This document shows positions 1 to 9,655 of a stretch of DNA of 64,000 bases, piece after piece (position 1 is the first letter of the stretch; every line of letters starts with the position of its first letter). The stretch lies in the NCBI GenBank assembly GCA_030156895.1, contig JASGLP010000007.1, positions 1 through 64,000 on the forward strand. Direction: 5' to 3'. The translations under genes and the position numbers were made by a program. This DNA comes from Eubacteriaceae bacterium (GTDB taxonomy: Bacteria > Bacillota > Clostridia > Eubacteriales > Eubacteriaceae). The notes below the pieces were generated by a model, which did not search any database, was not told where the DNA came from, and saw only the letters and a list, made by a program, of their open reading frames with translations.

Positions 1-1
1 C

Positions 2-460
2 AATAAAAGAATACATGGCTCTTTGGGTTATATAGCACCAGTTGAATATAGAATGTTAGCGTTCGATAAAAAGTGTCTTAAAAAGGGTTGCCAATCCAAT
101 CCAGCAATTTCTTATACCGAAACGCATCAGGTGATTGTCCGCGTTGGTTATGGGATCGGTCCGGATGTAGCCAAACGTCTGGAAGAAAACAACCTGATCA
201 TTAACTATCAGGCAACACCGGAAGAAGAAGGATTTACCGCCTCAGGCGCTATTCGTATCGGTGTTTCTGAAATGACTCGTTTCGGTTTTGGTTTTGAAGA
301 ATTCAAACAAACAGCTAAATTGATGGCTGATGCTATCTTAAGAAATAAAGAAGTTAAAGATGATGTTGTTGAGTTAAAACAGAATTTTAAAACCTTAAAA
401 TATTGTTTTACAGATGAAGATATCATGAAACAACTAGATAAACTTAAATCAACTTTCTAA
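2..460 (+). CDS. Serine hydroxymethyltransferase-like protein, C-terminal part (5' end outside window)
   Basis: The reading frame is open from the first bases, so the gene begins upstream and only about 152 C-terminal residues are visible. They resemble the small C-terminal domain of fold-type I PLP enzymes of the serine hydroxymethyltransferase family: a stretch matching the SHMT 'SGIRIGTPAxTTRG' region appears here as SGAIRIGVSEMTRFGFG, followed by the usual helix. The PLP lysine would lie upstream and is not visible. SHMT interconverts serine and glycine with methylene-THF. The gene ends 11 bases before gcvPA, which has a GGAGGAG ribosome site, so they form one operon. The replacement of TTRG by TRFG suggests a divergent paralogue rather than ordinary GlyA. 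A related beta-eliminating PLP enzyme cannot be excluded. Confidence 0.65.
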   Translation, partial: NKRIHGSLGYIAPVEYRMLAFDKKCLKKGCQSNPAISYTETHQVIVRVGYGIGPDVAKRLEENNLIINYQATPEEEGFTASGAIRIGVSEMTRFGFGFEEFKQTAKLMADAILRNKEVKDDVVELKQNFKTLKYCFTDEDIMKQLDKLKSTF

Positions 461-471
461 GGAGGAGCGCA

Positions 472-1818
472 ATGGCATCTTATATACCGAATACTGATGA
501 ACAAAAACAAAAGATGTGCCAGGTGATTGGCGTCGATTCTGTCCAGGATCTCTTCGAAGATATTCCTCAAAAGGTTAGACTTGGGCGGGAGCTTTTGTTA
601 CCGGATGCTCTTTCAGAAATGGATCTTATTTCGCACATGAAAAAGATCTCTGATAAGAGCGTTGATTTAGATGAATTGACCTGCTTTCTGGGGGCTGGTG
701 CCTATGATCGTTATATCCCCAGTGCAGTGGGTAATTTGACTTCGCGACAGGAGTTTTACACGGCCTATACCCCTTACCAACCCGAAATCAGCCAGGGAAC
801 CTTGCAGGCGATTTTCGAATTCCAAACCATGATCTGCGAACTGACCGGGATGGATATAGCCAATGCTTCCATGTATGATGGTGCGACAGCTTTGGCTGAG
901 GCGGTCTCAATGGCTTGTGAGCAAAAGAGAAAAAAGGAAGTCATCCTAGCGGCTTCAATCCATCCTGAAAGCAAAGAAGTGGTTAAAACTTATGCTAAAT
1001 TTAAAGGGATTACAGTTAAAGAGGTGGGCTACAAAAATGGTCAGCTAGATCAGGAAGCGTTGACTAATTTAATCAGCGATCAGACTGCTGCAGTTCTGGT
1101 TCAGAGTCCAAACTTCTTTGGAATCATCGAAGATTTAGCGGCGATCTCTGAGCTTGCACATAGCAAAAAAGCTTTAGCGGTTGCCAGTGTTGATCCGATT
1201 TCGCTGACTCTTTTAAAATCGCCAGGTGAACAAAATGTAGATATTGCCGTTGGCGAAGGACAGTCATTAGGCAACCCCATTAGTTTTGGCGGGCCGGGTT
1301 TTGGTTTCATGGCGACATCTAAATCATTGATGCGAAAACTACCTGGTCGAATTGTCGGTCAGACAACTGACAAAGAGGGGAAAAGAGCCTTTGTGCTTAC
1401 CCTTCAGACCCGAGAACAGCATATCAGACGGGAAAAAGCAACTTCAAATATTTGTTCTAATCAGGCCTTGAATGCTTTAACAGCTACAATATACATGACC
1501 ATGCTCGGTAAACAAGGGCTTAAAGAGGTGGCGATGTTAAGTCTTAATAAAGCGCACTATCTCTATGATCAGTTAATCAAAACGGAAAAATTCAAACCTG
1601 TTTTCACGGCACCTTTCTTTTGTGAATTTGCCGTCAGTGCTTGTAGTTCAATCAATGATCTCAACGCTAAGCTTCTCGAAGATGGAATTATTGGTGGTTT
1701 AGATTTAAGCAAGGAATATTCAGAGATTGAGAATGGCTGGCTTTTAGCAGTCACAGAAAAAAGAACCCGACAGGAAATAGACAGTCTGGTCAGTAAGGCG
1801 GTGAGCTATTGTGATTAA
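472..1818 (+). CDS. gcvPA: Glycine dehydrogenase (decarboxylating) subunit 1, P-protein
   Basis: 448 residues, the normal size of the N-terminal half of P-protein in organisms with a split enzyme. GcvPA and GcvPB form the PLP-dependent glycine decarboxylase that transfers the aminomethyl group to lipoyl GcvH. Diagnostic stretches are the [15 protein letters not shown] motif near residue 72, the [14 protein letters not shown] motif near 100, and the glycine-rich [12 protein letters not shown] segment near 265. The ATG follows GGAGGAG. The 3' end overlaps gcvPB by 8 bases, consistent with translational coupling. Neither gcvH nor gcvT is in the window; they may lie upstream. Confidence 0.96.
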   Translation: MASYIPNTDEQKQKMCQVIGVDSVQDLFEDIPQKVRLGRELLLPDALSEMDLISHMKKISDKSVDLDELTCFLGAGAYDRYIPSAVGNLTSRQEFYTAYTPYQPEISQGTLQAIFEFQTMICELTGMDIANASMYDGATALAEAVSMACEQKRKKEVILAASIHPESKEVVKTYAKFKGITVKEVGYKNGQLDQEALTNLISDQTAAVLVQSPNFFGIIEDLAAISELAHSKKALAVASVDPISLTLLKSPGEQNVDIAVGEGQSLGNPISFGGPGFGFMATSKSLMRKLPGRIVGQTTDKEGKRAFVLTLQTREQHIRREKATSNICSNQALNALTATIYMTMLGKQGLKEVAMLSLNKAHYLYDQLIKTEKFKPVFTAPFFCEFAVSACSSINDLNAKLLEDGIIGGLDLSKEYSEIENGWLLAVTEKRTRQEIDSLVSKAVSYCD

Positions 1819-3271
1819 GCAGGAATCATTAATATTTGAAAAAAATATTCCCGGTAAAAGAACTTACCTCTTTCCGGAGTGTGATGTCCCAGAAATTAAG
1901 ACAAATACGGTTATTCCGGAATCTTTGTTAAGATCAGCAGATCCAGCTTTGCCGGAAGTCAGCGAAATTGATGCTGTCCGTCATTTTACAGCACTTTCGA
2001 TGATGAATCACGGAGTAGATTCAGGTTTCTATCCATTGGGCTCTTGTACAATGAAATATAATCCTAAAGTTAATGAAGATGTTTCGAAATATTCAGGTTT
2101 TTCGCGGATTCATCCTTATCAGTCTGAAAAAACAACTCAGGGATGCTTGGAAATTCTTTATCAGGCAGACAAAATGCTATCCGAAATTACCGGTATGGAA
2201 CAAGTTACTTTACAGCCGGCCGCTGGTGCCCATGGTGAGATGACAGGTTTGATGATCATTAAGGCTTATCATGAAAGCCGTGGCCAAGCTAAGCGAAAGA
2301 AAATTGTTGTTCCTGATTCATCACATGGTACCAATCCAGCTTCAGCCGCAGTTGTCGGTTTTGATGTAATTGAAGTCAAATCAAATGAATTTGGTGGCGT
2401 GGATGTTGATGCACTTAAAGCGGTTATGAGCGACGAGATTGCCGGTTTGATGCTTACAAATCCTAGCACATTAGGTCTTTTTGAAGATAATATCGTTGAA
2501 ATTGCTGAAATCGTCCATGAAGCGGGCGGATTATTATACTATGACGGAGCAAACATGAATGCAATTATGGGTGTTACCCGTCCTGGAGATATGGGATTTG
2601 ATGTCGTTCACCTTAATTTGCATAAAACATTTTCCACTCCCCACGGTGGTGGCGGACCGGGAGCTGGTCCGGTTGGTGTGAAAAAAGACCTTGTTAAATT
2701 TTTACCCAAACCTGTTGTAGCCTGCAAAGGTGACAACTACTACCTTGATTATGAGCGGCCTGACTCAATTGGTCGGATTAAATCTTTTTATGGTAATTTC
2801 TCAGTAGTTGTTAAAGCCTATGCTTACATTCGTTCTTTAGGCGCTAAAGGTTTAAAAGACGCATCAGAAACAGCGGTTTTAAATGCCAATTATATTCGGG
2901 TTAATCTTCAGGATGACTATGATCTGCCATTTGGCAAAACCTGTATGCATGAGGTTGTTTTCTCAGCTTCTAAACAGCATAAGCAGGGAATCGCTGCGCT
3001 TGATATTGCCAAAAGGTTGATCGATTTTGGTTATCATCCGCCAACGATTTATTTCCCTCTAATTGTTAAAGAAGCCATGATGATCGAACCGACAGAAACA
3101 GAAAGTCTTGAGACTTTGGATGTATTTATAGCAGCCATGAAACAGATTGCCAAAGAAGCCGAAACGAATCCTGAAGCATTACATGATGCGCCGCATGATA
3201 CCATCGTATTACGTCTTGATGAAGTAAAAGCAGTAAAACAGCCGATTTTAAAATACACAAAAGAAGCTTAA
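1811..3271 (+). CDS. gcvPB: Glycine dehydrogenase (decarboxylating) subunit 2, P-protein
   Basis: 486 residues, the C-terminal half of the split P-protein. It carries the PLP site: Lys272 in [18 protein letters not shown] is the expected Schiff-base lysine, and the conserved [14 protein letters not shown] motif lies near residue 74. The start is GTG inside the end of gcvPA, and no better ATG is nearby. The enzyme runs towards glycine oxidation or towards glycine synthesis. Coupling with serine dehydratase genes downstream suggests use of glycine and serine as C1 and pyruvate sources, but direction cannot be read from sequence. 71 bases separate it from sdaAB, with a small hairpin (ACTGC-TGC-GCAGT) and no clear promoter. 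Confidence 0.96.
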   Translation: MIKQESLIFEKNIPGKRTYLFPECDVPEIKTNTVIPESLLRSADPALPEVSEIDAVRHFTALSMMNHGVDSGFYPLGSCTMKYNPKVNEDVSKYSGFSRIHPYQSEKTTQGCLEILYQADKMLSEITGMEQVTLQPAAGAHGEMTGLMIIKAYHESRGQAKRKKIVVPDSSHGTNPASAAVVGFDVIEVKSNEFGGVDVDALKAVMSDEIAGLMLTNPSTLGLFEDNIVEIAEIVHEAGGLLYYDGANMNAIMGVTRPGDMGFDVVHLNLHKTFSTPHGGGGPGAGPVGVKKDLVKFLPKPVVACKGDNYYLDYERPDSIGRIKSFYGNFSVVVKAYAYIRSLGAKGLKDASETAVLNANYIRVNLQDDYDLPFGKTCMHEVVFSASKQHKQGIAALDIAKRLIDFGYHPPTIYFPLIVKEAMMIEPTETESLETLDVFIAAMKQIAKEAETNPEALHDAPHDTIVLRLDEVKAVKQPILKYTKEA

Positions 3272-3342
3272 GGCAAACCGAATAAAATATTATTTAATAT
3301 AAAAAAGACTGCTGCGCAGTGTCGACTGCAGATGGAGGTAAT

Positions 3343-4005
3343 ATGAATGTATTTGATATAATTGGTCCTATAATGGTTGGCCCCTCCAGCTCTCACACGG
3401 CCGGAGCAGTCAGAATCGGTCGAATCGCCCGGGCTGTTTGTGGAAAACAGCCCATCGATGCAAAAATTGAACTTTTCGGTTCATTTGCTAAGACCTATCG
3501 TGGCCATGGAACGGACAAAGCGATTATTGCTGGCCTTTTAGGAATGATGCCAGATGATGAACGGATTAGAGATAGCCTGGGAATATCTGTGAAAGCGGGT
3601 ATGGGTTACCAATTTATACAAGCCAATAAAAAAGATGTCCATCCTAATACAGCACTAATTACCATGCGTGACCAAGAGGGTAAAGAATCGGTCGTTCAGG
3701 GATCTTCTGTTGGCGGAGGACGGATTGTGGTTAATCGAATTAATGACATCAATGTCGAGTTTGATGGTGATTTTTACACTTTTCTGGTTCCCCATCACGA
3801 TTCACCTGGCGTAATTGCGACAGTTACTAAATTATTAGCAGAGCATGGGCTTAATATTGCCAAGATGAATATGTATCGCTCTCATCGTGGCGGAGAAGCG
3901 ATGATGGTAATTGAAACAGACCAGCCGGCAACACAGGAAATGGCGGACTCAATTGAAGCAATAAAAAATGTTCGTAAAGCTGTTTTAATCGAACCGATTT
4001 ATTAG
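3343..4005 (+). CDS. sdaAB: L-serine dehydratase, iron-sulfur-dependent, beta subunit
   Basis: 220 residues. It begins with the family hallmark MNVFDIIGPIMVGPSSSHT, in which the serine-rich loop helps bind substrate, and ends with an ACT-like regulatory domain (about residues 145-220, starting FLVPHHDSPGVIATVT). With the alpha subunit it deaminates L-serine to pyruvate and ammonia through a labile [4Fe-4S] cluster. I chose the ATG at 3343 because it follows a GGAGGT ribosome site; an in-frame upstream extension has no such signal and is unlike the family. sdaAA starts 8 bases later, so the two chains are co-translated. Confidence 0.95.
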   Translation: MNVFDIIGPIMVGPSSSHTAGAVRIGRIARAVCGKQPIDAKIELFGSFAKTYRGHGTDKAIIAGLLGMMPDDERIRDSLGISVKAGMGYQFIQANKKDVHPNTALITMRDQEGKESVVQGSSVGGGRIVVNRINDINVEFDGDFYTFLVPHHDSPGVIATVTKLLAEHGLNIAKMNMYRSHRGGEAMMVIETDQPATQEMADSIEAIKNVRKAVLIEPIY

Positions 4006-4013
4006 GAGAAAAA

Positions 4014-4892
4014 ATGATTACTTATGATTCGATTCAGAGCTTAATTGATCAGGCGGTGCTTGAAGGAAAACTAATTTCTCAAATTGTTTTAATCGATAAG
4101 GCCAGCCAAATGGAAATGACGGATAAACAGTTACTTAAAAAAATGAATGATAACCTACAGGTTATGAAGGAAGCAGTTTTAACTGGACTGGAATCTGAAA
4201 GCAAATCTGTTAGTGGATTAAGTGGCGGAGATGCTAAAAAAATGATGCAATCGATCAGTGCGGGTCGTTCAATCGGTGGTCATTTATTAAGCGAAGTAAT
4301 CACCAAAGCTTTGGCAGTTTCAGAAGTTAATGCCTGTATGGGTAGAATCGTAGCCTCCCCTACAGCGGGATCCTGTGGCATAATTCCTGGCCTTTTACTA
4401 ACGCTTAAAGAAGTGTATCAGATCAATGATGAGAAAGTTGTGATGAGTCTCTTTACGGCTTCCGGTTTTGGCATGGTAATTGCAAAGAATGCTGGTATTT
4501 CAGGCGCTGAGGGTGGCTGCCAGGCTGAATGCGGTTCGGCTTCGGCGATGGCAGCGGCGGCTGCTGTAGAGCTGGCAGGCGGTACACCTGAAATGTGTGG
4601 CCATGCTGTTGCTTTTGCCTTGAAAAGTGTTTTAGGTCTGGTCTGTGATCCAGTCGCCGGACTGGTTGAAGTGCCTTGTGTGAAAAGAAATGCCAGTGGT
4701 GCGGCTAACGCTTTAGTAGCTGCTGAAATGGCATTGGCAGGGATTGAGAGTAAAATTCCCGTTGATGAAGTTATTACTGCGATGAAAGCTGTTGGGGATG
4801 CATTGCCAGCCAGCTTAAAAGAAACCGCTGAAGGTGGATTGGCAGATACGCCAACAGGAAAGAAACTAGCGGAATCAATCCTCATGCAATAA
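4014..4892 (+). CDS. sdaAA: L-serine dehydratase, iron-sulfur-dependent, alpha subunit
   Basis: 292 residues, full length for the alpha chain of the Firmicute two-subunit serine dehydratase. The conserved SPTAGSCGIIPG motif is present. Candidate cluster-ligand cysteines are Cys169 and Cys173 in GCQAECG and Cys211 in LVCDPVAG. It works with SdaAB to turn serine into pyruvate, the natural sink for serine made from glycine by an SHMT. It is the last gene of the glycine/serine operon; a perfect hairpin terminator follows 8 bases after the stop. Confidence 0.95.
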   Translation: MITYDSIQSLIDQAVLEGKLISQIVLIDKASQMEMTDKQLLKKMNDNLQVMKEAVLTGLESESKSVSGLSGGDAKKMMQSISAGRSIGGHLLSEVITKALAVSEVNACMGRIVASPTAGSCGIIPGLLLTLKEVYQINDEKVVMSLFTASGFGMVIAKNAGISGAEGGCQAECGSASAMAAAAAVELAGGTPEMCGHAVAFALKSVLGLVCDPVAGLVEVPCVKRNASGAANALVAAEMALAGIESKIPVDEVITAMKAVGDALPASLKETAEGGLADTPTGKKLAESILMQ

Positions 4893-4900
4893 ATTATTCA

Positions 4901-4930
4901 AAAAAACGCCGTTGTTTAACGGCGTTTTTT
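4901..4930. terminator. Strong intrinsic terminator, works on both strands
   Basis: A perfect 13-bp stem (arms 4901-4913 and 4918-4930, loop GTTT) with A-tract and T-tract flanks. It lies between the convergent sdaAA and MFS genes and should end both transcripts. Confidence 0.95.
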
Positions 4931-4944
4931 GCGTTATAAAATTT

Positions 4945-6129
4945 TTACTGTAGCGTTTCAGTTTGTGGTAGATCGGCGGCTTTTGGTTTGAGAACAGCAT
5001 ACAGAATGGTTGCGCCAAAGAATGCGACAGTGGCAAATATAAATGGGAATTTCATGTTTTCGGTTTGTCCCAAAATGCCCGCTACAAAAGCGTAGAAATA
5101 AGCGGAAATAAAGCCTCCGATATTCATAAAGCTGACGATCATAGCTGAAGCTGTTGGAATAAGCGGACCAGGTACAAAGGAATCCAGGTCAATCATCAGA
5201 CTTGGGAAAATTAAACTGAATCCCATTCCAGATAAAGCGGCGCCAATATACATAAAGAGAATGGTTGTTCCGCTGGCGATACTAAGCATTGCCAGTGCCA
5301 TTAAAAGGAGTCCGACGGTGGCCAGATTCTTTTTTAAAATGCCAAATAGTTTTGCAAACAGTAAACCGGCAACCATACCGCCTATGGTAAAGGTTGTTAA
5401 CACCATTGCTGCGTCAGCAGTCGTTCCCATATCGTATGCAGCGATAAGGGATGACATATTGACGAGGAGAGGATAGTTTAACATCATTAATGTCAGAGCC
5501 ATAAAAGCGAATACCCAAACCATTTTAGGCATTTTCATTTTAGGAGCGTTTGTATCAGTGATAGGTGGTGCGGGCACTTTTGGTGGTTCGGGAATAAAGA
5601 AGACAAGCAGGAGTGTAACAATTCCTATTCCATGGGCCAGGAAAGCGTAATTCCAGTTAGATGCTGCAAAAACACCGCCAAGCAACTGGAAGAGGATTCC
5701 ACCGACATTTCCAACGACGCCGCTGATACCCATCATGGATGCACGTTCAGGACCGTCAAAAAAGCTGATAATTAATACGGCTCCTAATGGTGCCATGATC
5801 CCGATTGAAATACCGAAAATTGCTCTAAATAAAAGAATTGTTGTAAAATTGTCGATAAAATAGGGGGACATACCGGAAATTAAAAATAAGATCATACCAA
5901 CAAGCAACAAAGTTTTATATTTCACTTTTATTCCGGCAATTCGCCCGGAAACCAGAGTAGCAGGGACGGACAAAAGCGTTGGCAAAGTAGATACCAGTAA
6001 CAGCGTTGTAAAAGGAACTTCAGGAAAGGCTGCGGCAATACTGGCAATGGCAGGCGTAATAGTTCCAACAGCCATTCCGACAAAAAAGACAGATAAAATT
6101 GCAATCTTTAAAAAAGTCTTGTTTTTCAT
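4945..6129 (-). CDS. Major facilitator superfamily transporter
   Basis: 394 residues, almost entirely hydrophobic, with about 12 predicted membrane segments in two halves split by a short charged loop near residue 190 (PEPPKVPAPP). An MFS-type motif-A-like segment (SGRIAGIKVKYKT) follows the second helix. Start ATG is preceded by AGGAGGAAAA. It is transcribed away from the TetR gene at 6724, and a long inverted repeat lies in its upstream region, so control by that regulator is plausible. Substrate unknown: the sequence resembles the CynX/NimT or drug-export-like MFS group, but I cannot choose between them. Confidence 0.8.
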   Translation of the reverse strand: MKNKTFLKIAILSVFFVGMAVGTITPAIASIAAAFPEVPFTTLLLVSTLPTLLSVPATLVSGRIAGIKVKYKTLLLVGMILFLISGMSPYFIDNFTTILLFRAIFGISIGIMAPLGAVLIISFFDGPERASMMGISGVVGNVGGILFQLLGGVFAASNWNYAFLAHGIGIVTLLLVFFIPEPPKVPAPPITDTNAPKMKMPKMVWVFAFMALTLMMLNYPLLVNMSSLIAAYDMGTTADAAMVLTTFTIGGMVAGLLFAKLFGILKKNLATVGLLLMALAMLSIASGTTILFMYIGAALSGMGFSLIFPSLMIDLDSFVPGPLIPTASAMIVSFMNIGGFISAYFYAFVAGILGQTENMKFPFIFATVAFFGATILYAVLKPKAADLPQTETLQ

Positions 6130-6723
6130 TTTTTCCTCCTGATTCTACAAGAAATTTAATTAACTTTTACTTCATTCGAGATCGGATAGGACAAAGGTTT
6201 GCGCATAACCATTGCACTTTAACATCAAGAGCTCTTTTAATCGTGATAATAAAAATATCGCAACAAATATTATGCACGATTAATTAATTGGATGATAGCA
6301 CGATGCCTTTTGCTTGTCAAGACAAAAAAGAATTTAAAATACATAAATGATAAATATTACGAAATAAAACATTAAATAATATGAAAAAAAGCGATTACAA
6401 TAGTAAAATAGATGCAAAGATAAAAAAATGCATCATATAAAAAGCGAATATAAAATATTATGCCATAGAAATTAATTTCAATTAATGATTTTCGTGCAAT
6501 GAGGATTATCTTCAAATAAATAGATTATGGATGATTCTTGGTGAAATGTTAAATAAATCCAAGTCTACTGCTGCATAGAGAAAGGCGGATTTTGAACTGA
6601 TTTATTTGCCTTAATAGCATGTTTAATAGAGAAATAGCTATCTGTAATTATTTATTTATTGTATAATTAAGTCACGTCAAAATTATGTAAATTGAAATCT
6701 TTTATAATGAACAGGAGTCTGCT
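6130..6723. other. 594-bp intergenic region between divergent MFS and TetR genes
   Basis: AT-rich control region. It holds the inverted repeat at 6238-6282, further copies of the core GCACGAT/ATCGTGC (for example near 6298), and -10-like TATAAT boxes at 6662 and 6703 upstream of the TetR gene. No open frame here has a ribosome site or protein-like composition, so I see no gene. Confidence 0.6.
6238..6282. promoter_or_regulatory. Long inverted repeat upstream of MFS gene, candidate operator
   Basis: Left arm TAATCGTGATAATA (6238-6251) and right arm 6268-6282 are reverse complements except for one extra base; the 16-base centre is AT-rich. It lies 109-153 bases upstream of the MFS start. Symmetry of this type fits a dimeric regulator such as the neighbouring TetR protein. 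No T-tract follows, so it is not a terminator. Confidence 0.5.
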
Positions 6724-7386
6724 ATGGAAAAATATGAAAATGAAATGAAGGATCGAATTTATAAAGCTGCAAAACAACTTTTTTATGATATTGGTTATAA
6801 GAAAACAACTTATAAGCAGATTGGGAAAACGGTAAATGGTAACAGTGCCTTAATTGCTTATTATTTTGGAACAAAAGGTCGGCTTGGCGTTTTAGTTTAT
6901 AATGAATATATGAATGATATTAAGGAATTTGTTCGTCGATGCTTTGAGGACAATAAATTAGAATATGATATTTTAAAAGCAACGGCTGTTGAAATTAGAG
7001 TTCATGGTGTTTTGATGAGGGAAAATCGTGATTTAAGTCGCTTTTATTCGGAAATAATGAATGAGAATATTATAGTCAAGGAAGATGCGGTCAATGACCA
7101 ATATTTTAGGGAACTTGTAGAGTCTTGTAATTTAATGCTTCCGGAATATATGATAAATTATCTCAATTTTGGCGAGTTTGGTCTCCGTCAGGGTGCATGC
7201 AGTGCCCATGAGATGGGGAAAATTGATTGTTCTTACAAAGAGTTCACCGAAGCATCGATAGAAACACTGTTACTTTTATTGCGTCAGGTTGATCGGATCG
7301 ATGAAATCTTAACCTTTTCTTATGAATTTGAACAAAAACTACCCAAAATTGCCATAAAAAAGGAATTTGAATTAGTAGTTTTATAA
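6724..7386 (+). CDS. TetR/AcrR-family transcriptional regulator
   Basis: 220 residues. The N-terminal 60 residues form a TetR-type helix-turn-helix: RIYKAAKQLFYDIGYKKTT, then a recognition region ending SALIAYYFGTKGRLG, the characteristic 'YYHFxxKxxL' position. The rest is an all-helical ligand/dimerisation domain with no recognisable subfamily. Start ATG is preceded by CAGGAG. It lies divergent from the MFS gene and convergent with the flavoenzyme gene, so either could be its target; the inverted repeat at 6238-6282 makes the MFS gene the better guess. Ligand unknown. Confidence 0.85.
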   Translation: MEKYENEMKDRIYKAAKQLFYDIGYKKTTYKQIGKTVNGNSALIAYYFGTKGRLGVLVYNEYMNDIKEFVRRCFEDNKLEYDILKATAVEIRVHGVLMRENRDLSRFYSEIMNENIIVKEDAVNDQYFRELVESCNLMLPEYMINYLNFGEFGLRQGACSAHEMGKIDCSYKEFTEASIETLLLLLRQVDRIDEILTFSYEFEQKLPKIAIKKEFELVVL

Positions 7387-7404
7387 TGCTATAGCAAATA
7401 TTAA

Positions 7405-7438
7405 GAGACTGCCTGAAAAAATCAAGGCAGCCTTTTTA
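7405..7438 (+). terminator. Intrinsic terminator after TetR gene
   Basis: Stem CTGCCT (7409-7414) with AGGCAG (7425-7430), followed by a T-run at 7433-7437. It lies between convergent genes. Confidence 0.7.
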
Positions 7439-7458
7439 TTTGTAGTTTTAAGTGCATT

Positions 7459-9450
7459 TTACAAATGAACAGCAATTTTAAAAGCGTTATTGACCGCTTC
7501 AGCAATGGTTCCAACTTCAACAGCATCACCGACAACAAATGTTTCTGTTGCTGGAGTGCTGTAGCGAAGCGCATCTACCTGAGCAATTCTTGGCAGCATG
7601 CCAACGGCCATTAAGACAGTGTCGGCGGGGATTTTTTTCAACTCACCAGTAATTAAATCCTCAAATTCGATATCATGATCATTAATTGTCTTTAGCTTGG
7701 CTGAATTGATAATAGGGATCTTTAATTGTTCTACTTTTTCCAAAAGATCCTGCATGGTGCCACTTGATGTCATAAACAGATTCGATAAATCTTTAGCCAT
7801 CTCAATAACGGTTACATCATTTCCCTTTTGCGCTAATTCAATAGCGGTTTCTATGCCGATTGCGCCACCGCCGACAATGACGGTTTTTTCACCAAGCGCA
7901 ATTTTTCCCATTTCGCCTTCTGGTGCCCAGTGAACATGGCTTTTTTCAATGCCTGGAATATCAGGCATCAGTGGATCGGCGCCTACTGCGATGATAAGCG
8001 CATCAAAGTTTTGCTGATCGAGAATTTCTTTTGTTGCATTGGTATTTAAACAGACCTTAGTATTTGATTTTTCAATCTGTCGCAGTAGATAGGATTGATA
8101 ATCTTTCATGTCGACCTTGAATGCAGGTGAAGAAGCGGTAATAAGATTGCCACCTAATTGCACTTCTTTTTCATATAAAGTAACATGATGCCCCCGATCA
8201 CAAAGGGTTAAAGCAGCCTGCATACCGGCTGGTCCGCTGCCAATTACGGCAACCTTCTTTTTGATATCAGCTTGAGGAATTTTTCCATATGGAAATTCAT
8301 CAATATTGGCGCATAAGGGGTTGACAGCGCAACCGATGACTCGGGGCATAACTAATCGCTTCCCGCAGTGCTGGCAACGGATGCAGGGACGGTGATCGTC
8401 TTCGCGTCCCTGTGCATACTTTCGGGGCATTTCCGGATCGGCGATCAGGGGCCGACACATTGCCACGAAATCAGCTTTTCCGGATGCAATAATTTCTTCA
8501 GCTTCCTTGATATTCATAATTGAGCCGACGGTGGCGATCAAGAGGTCGGGAAATCTTTTTTTAATATCTGCTGCATAGTGGACATTATACATCCGATCCA
8601 TCATGGAATTTTGCCACCAGTTGCGCATATATTCAAATTCACCATGGAGACCAGCTGAAACGTGGAGGATATCAATTTTATCTTTGATCAGTTCAATAAA
8701 AGCAAGCGTTTCTTCAAAATGCATGCCATCGGGATGTATTTCGTCGGCAGAGATGCGAAACTCAATGACAAAGCCTTCCCCGACTTTTGCTCTTACCGCA
8801 TCCAGGACTTCAATGCAAAAGCGGGCTCGATTTTCTAATGAACCGCCGTATTCGTCAGTTCGTTTGTTATAAAGCTTACTGGCAAACTGAGAAATGAGAT
8901 TGCCATGACCGCCATGAATCATACATATTTTCATGCCGGCCTTTTGGCAGCGATAGGCGGCCATCGCGTATTTTTCGACAGTTTCTTTGATTTTTTCCTG
9001 ATCCATCTCGAGCGTTGCCACTGGTTCGCGTCCGGCGGCCATTGCGCGTCCCATTTCAGCAGGAGTCACAAAAGCCGAAGCTGAGAGGGCGGGGCGGCCA
9101 ATTTTGTGTGGATCAGAATCTTTGCCACAATGGTTAATTTCTAATGAAGCCTGACATCCGAAATTCTCACACATTTCAACAAATTGGGAAAGGGGCAAAA
9201 TACAGCCATCCGTCCCCACATCCAGCTGACGTTCTTCATCGCTGGATTCCACCCGATCAATCACAGAGTTGCCGACATGAATGATAGCAGTACCCCCTGC
9301 AGCAATTGGTTTGAACCAGTCAATAAATTCTTTTGATACACGACCGTCCCGGTCAGCGCGGTTGGGTGAGGGGGGAGCCATTTCGATGCGATTTTTAAAA
9401 TCGATCCCTCGGATTCTAATGGGTTTAAAAACATGAGCGTATTGATTCAT
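7459..9450 (-). CDS. NADH:flavin oxidoreductase, 2-enoate reductase / 2,4-dienoyl-CoA reductase-like
   Basis: 663 residues in the three-part layout of this family. An N-terminal Old-Yellow-Enzyme TIM barrel (about 1-350) binds FMN and contains the HGGHGNLISQF loop. Four cysteines near 355-375 (C-x2-C-x2-C-x11-C, from CIRCQHCG to the Cys before AVNP) should hold a [4Fe-4S] cluster. A C-terminal FAD/NAD domain has dinucleotide motifs VIGSGPAGMQAA near 400 and VIVGGGAIGIETA near 525. Such enzymes reduce enoates or related unsaturated carbonyl compounds with NADH. The C-terminus ends AFKIAVHL, typical of the class. Start ATG follows AAAGGA. Substrate cannot be deduced. Confidence 0.88.
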   Translation of the reverse strand: MNQYAHVFKPIRIRGIDFKNRIEMAPPSPNRADRDGRVSKEFIDWFKPIAAGGTAIIHVGNSVIDRVESSDEERQLDVGTDGCILPLSQFVEMCENFGCQASLEINHCGKDSDPHKIGRPALSASAFVTPAEMGRAMAAGREPVATLEMDQEKIKETVEKYAMAAYRCQKAGMKICMIHGGHGNLISQFASKLYNKRTDEYGGSLENRARFCIEVLDAVRAKVGEGFVIEFRISADEIHPDGMHFEETLAFIELIKDKIDILHVSAGLHGEFEYMRNWWQNSMMDRMYNVHYAADIKKRFPDLLIATVGSIMNIKEAEEIIASGKADFVAMCRPLIADPEMPRKYAQGREDDHRPCIRCQHCGKRLVMPRVIGCAVNPLCANIDEFPYGKIPQADIKKKVAVIGSGPAGMQAALTLCDRGHHVTLYEKEVQLGGNLITASSPAFKVDMKDYQSYLLRQIEKSNTKVCLNTNATKEILDQQNFDALIIAVGADPLMPDIPGIEKSHVHWAPEGEMGKIALGEKTVIVGGGAIGIETAIELAQKGNDVTVIEMAKDLSNLFMTSSGTMQDLLEKVEQLKIPIINSAKLKTINDHDIEFEDLITGELKKIPADTVLMAVGMLPRIAQVDALRYSTPATETFVVGDAVEVGTIAEAVNNAFKIAVHL

Positions 9451-9655
9451 GACAATAATCCTTTCGTTTATTATTAATAATTACGAAAATATTATCATAT
9501 GAATAGAGTTAATTGCAAGCAAATAATAAGAGTCGATTAAGAGTCTTAAAGAAAATTAAATATGGACCAATAGATAAAGCTTAAAACAAGGGTATTTAAG
9601 GATGGGATTGACGCTTGTTAAAAAACTAAGAAATGAAATATCAACGAAATAAAAA

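Noticed and set aside
4418-4885. 155-residue frame on the minus strand
   Set aside because: Antisense to sdaAA, low-complexity Ala/Ser-rich product, no ribosome site; an artefact of the GC-rich coding sequence.
6099-6287. 62-residue frame in the MFS/TetR intergenic region
   Set aside because: It begins inside the MFS gene on the opposite strand and has no ribosome site or protein-like composition.
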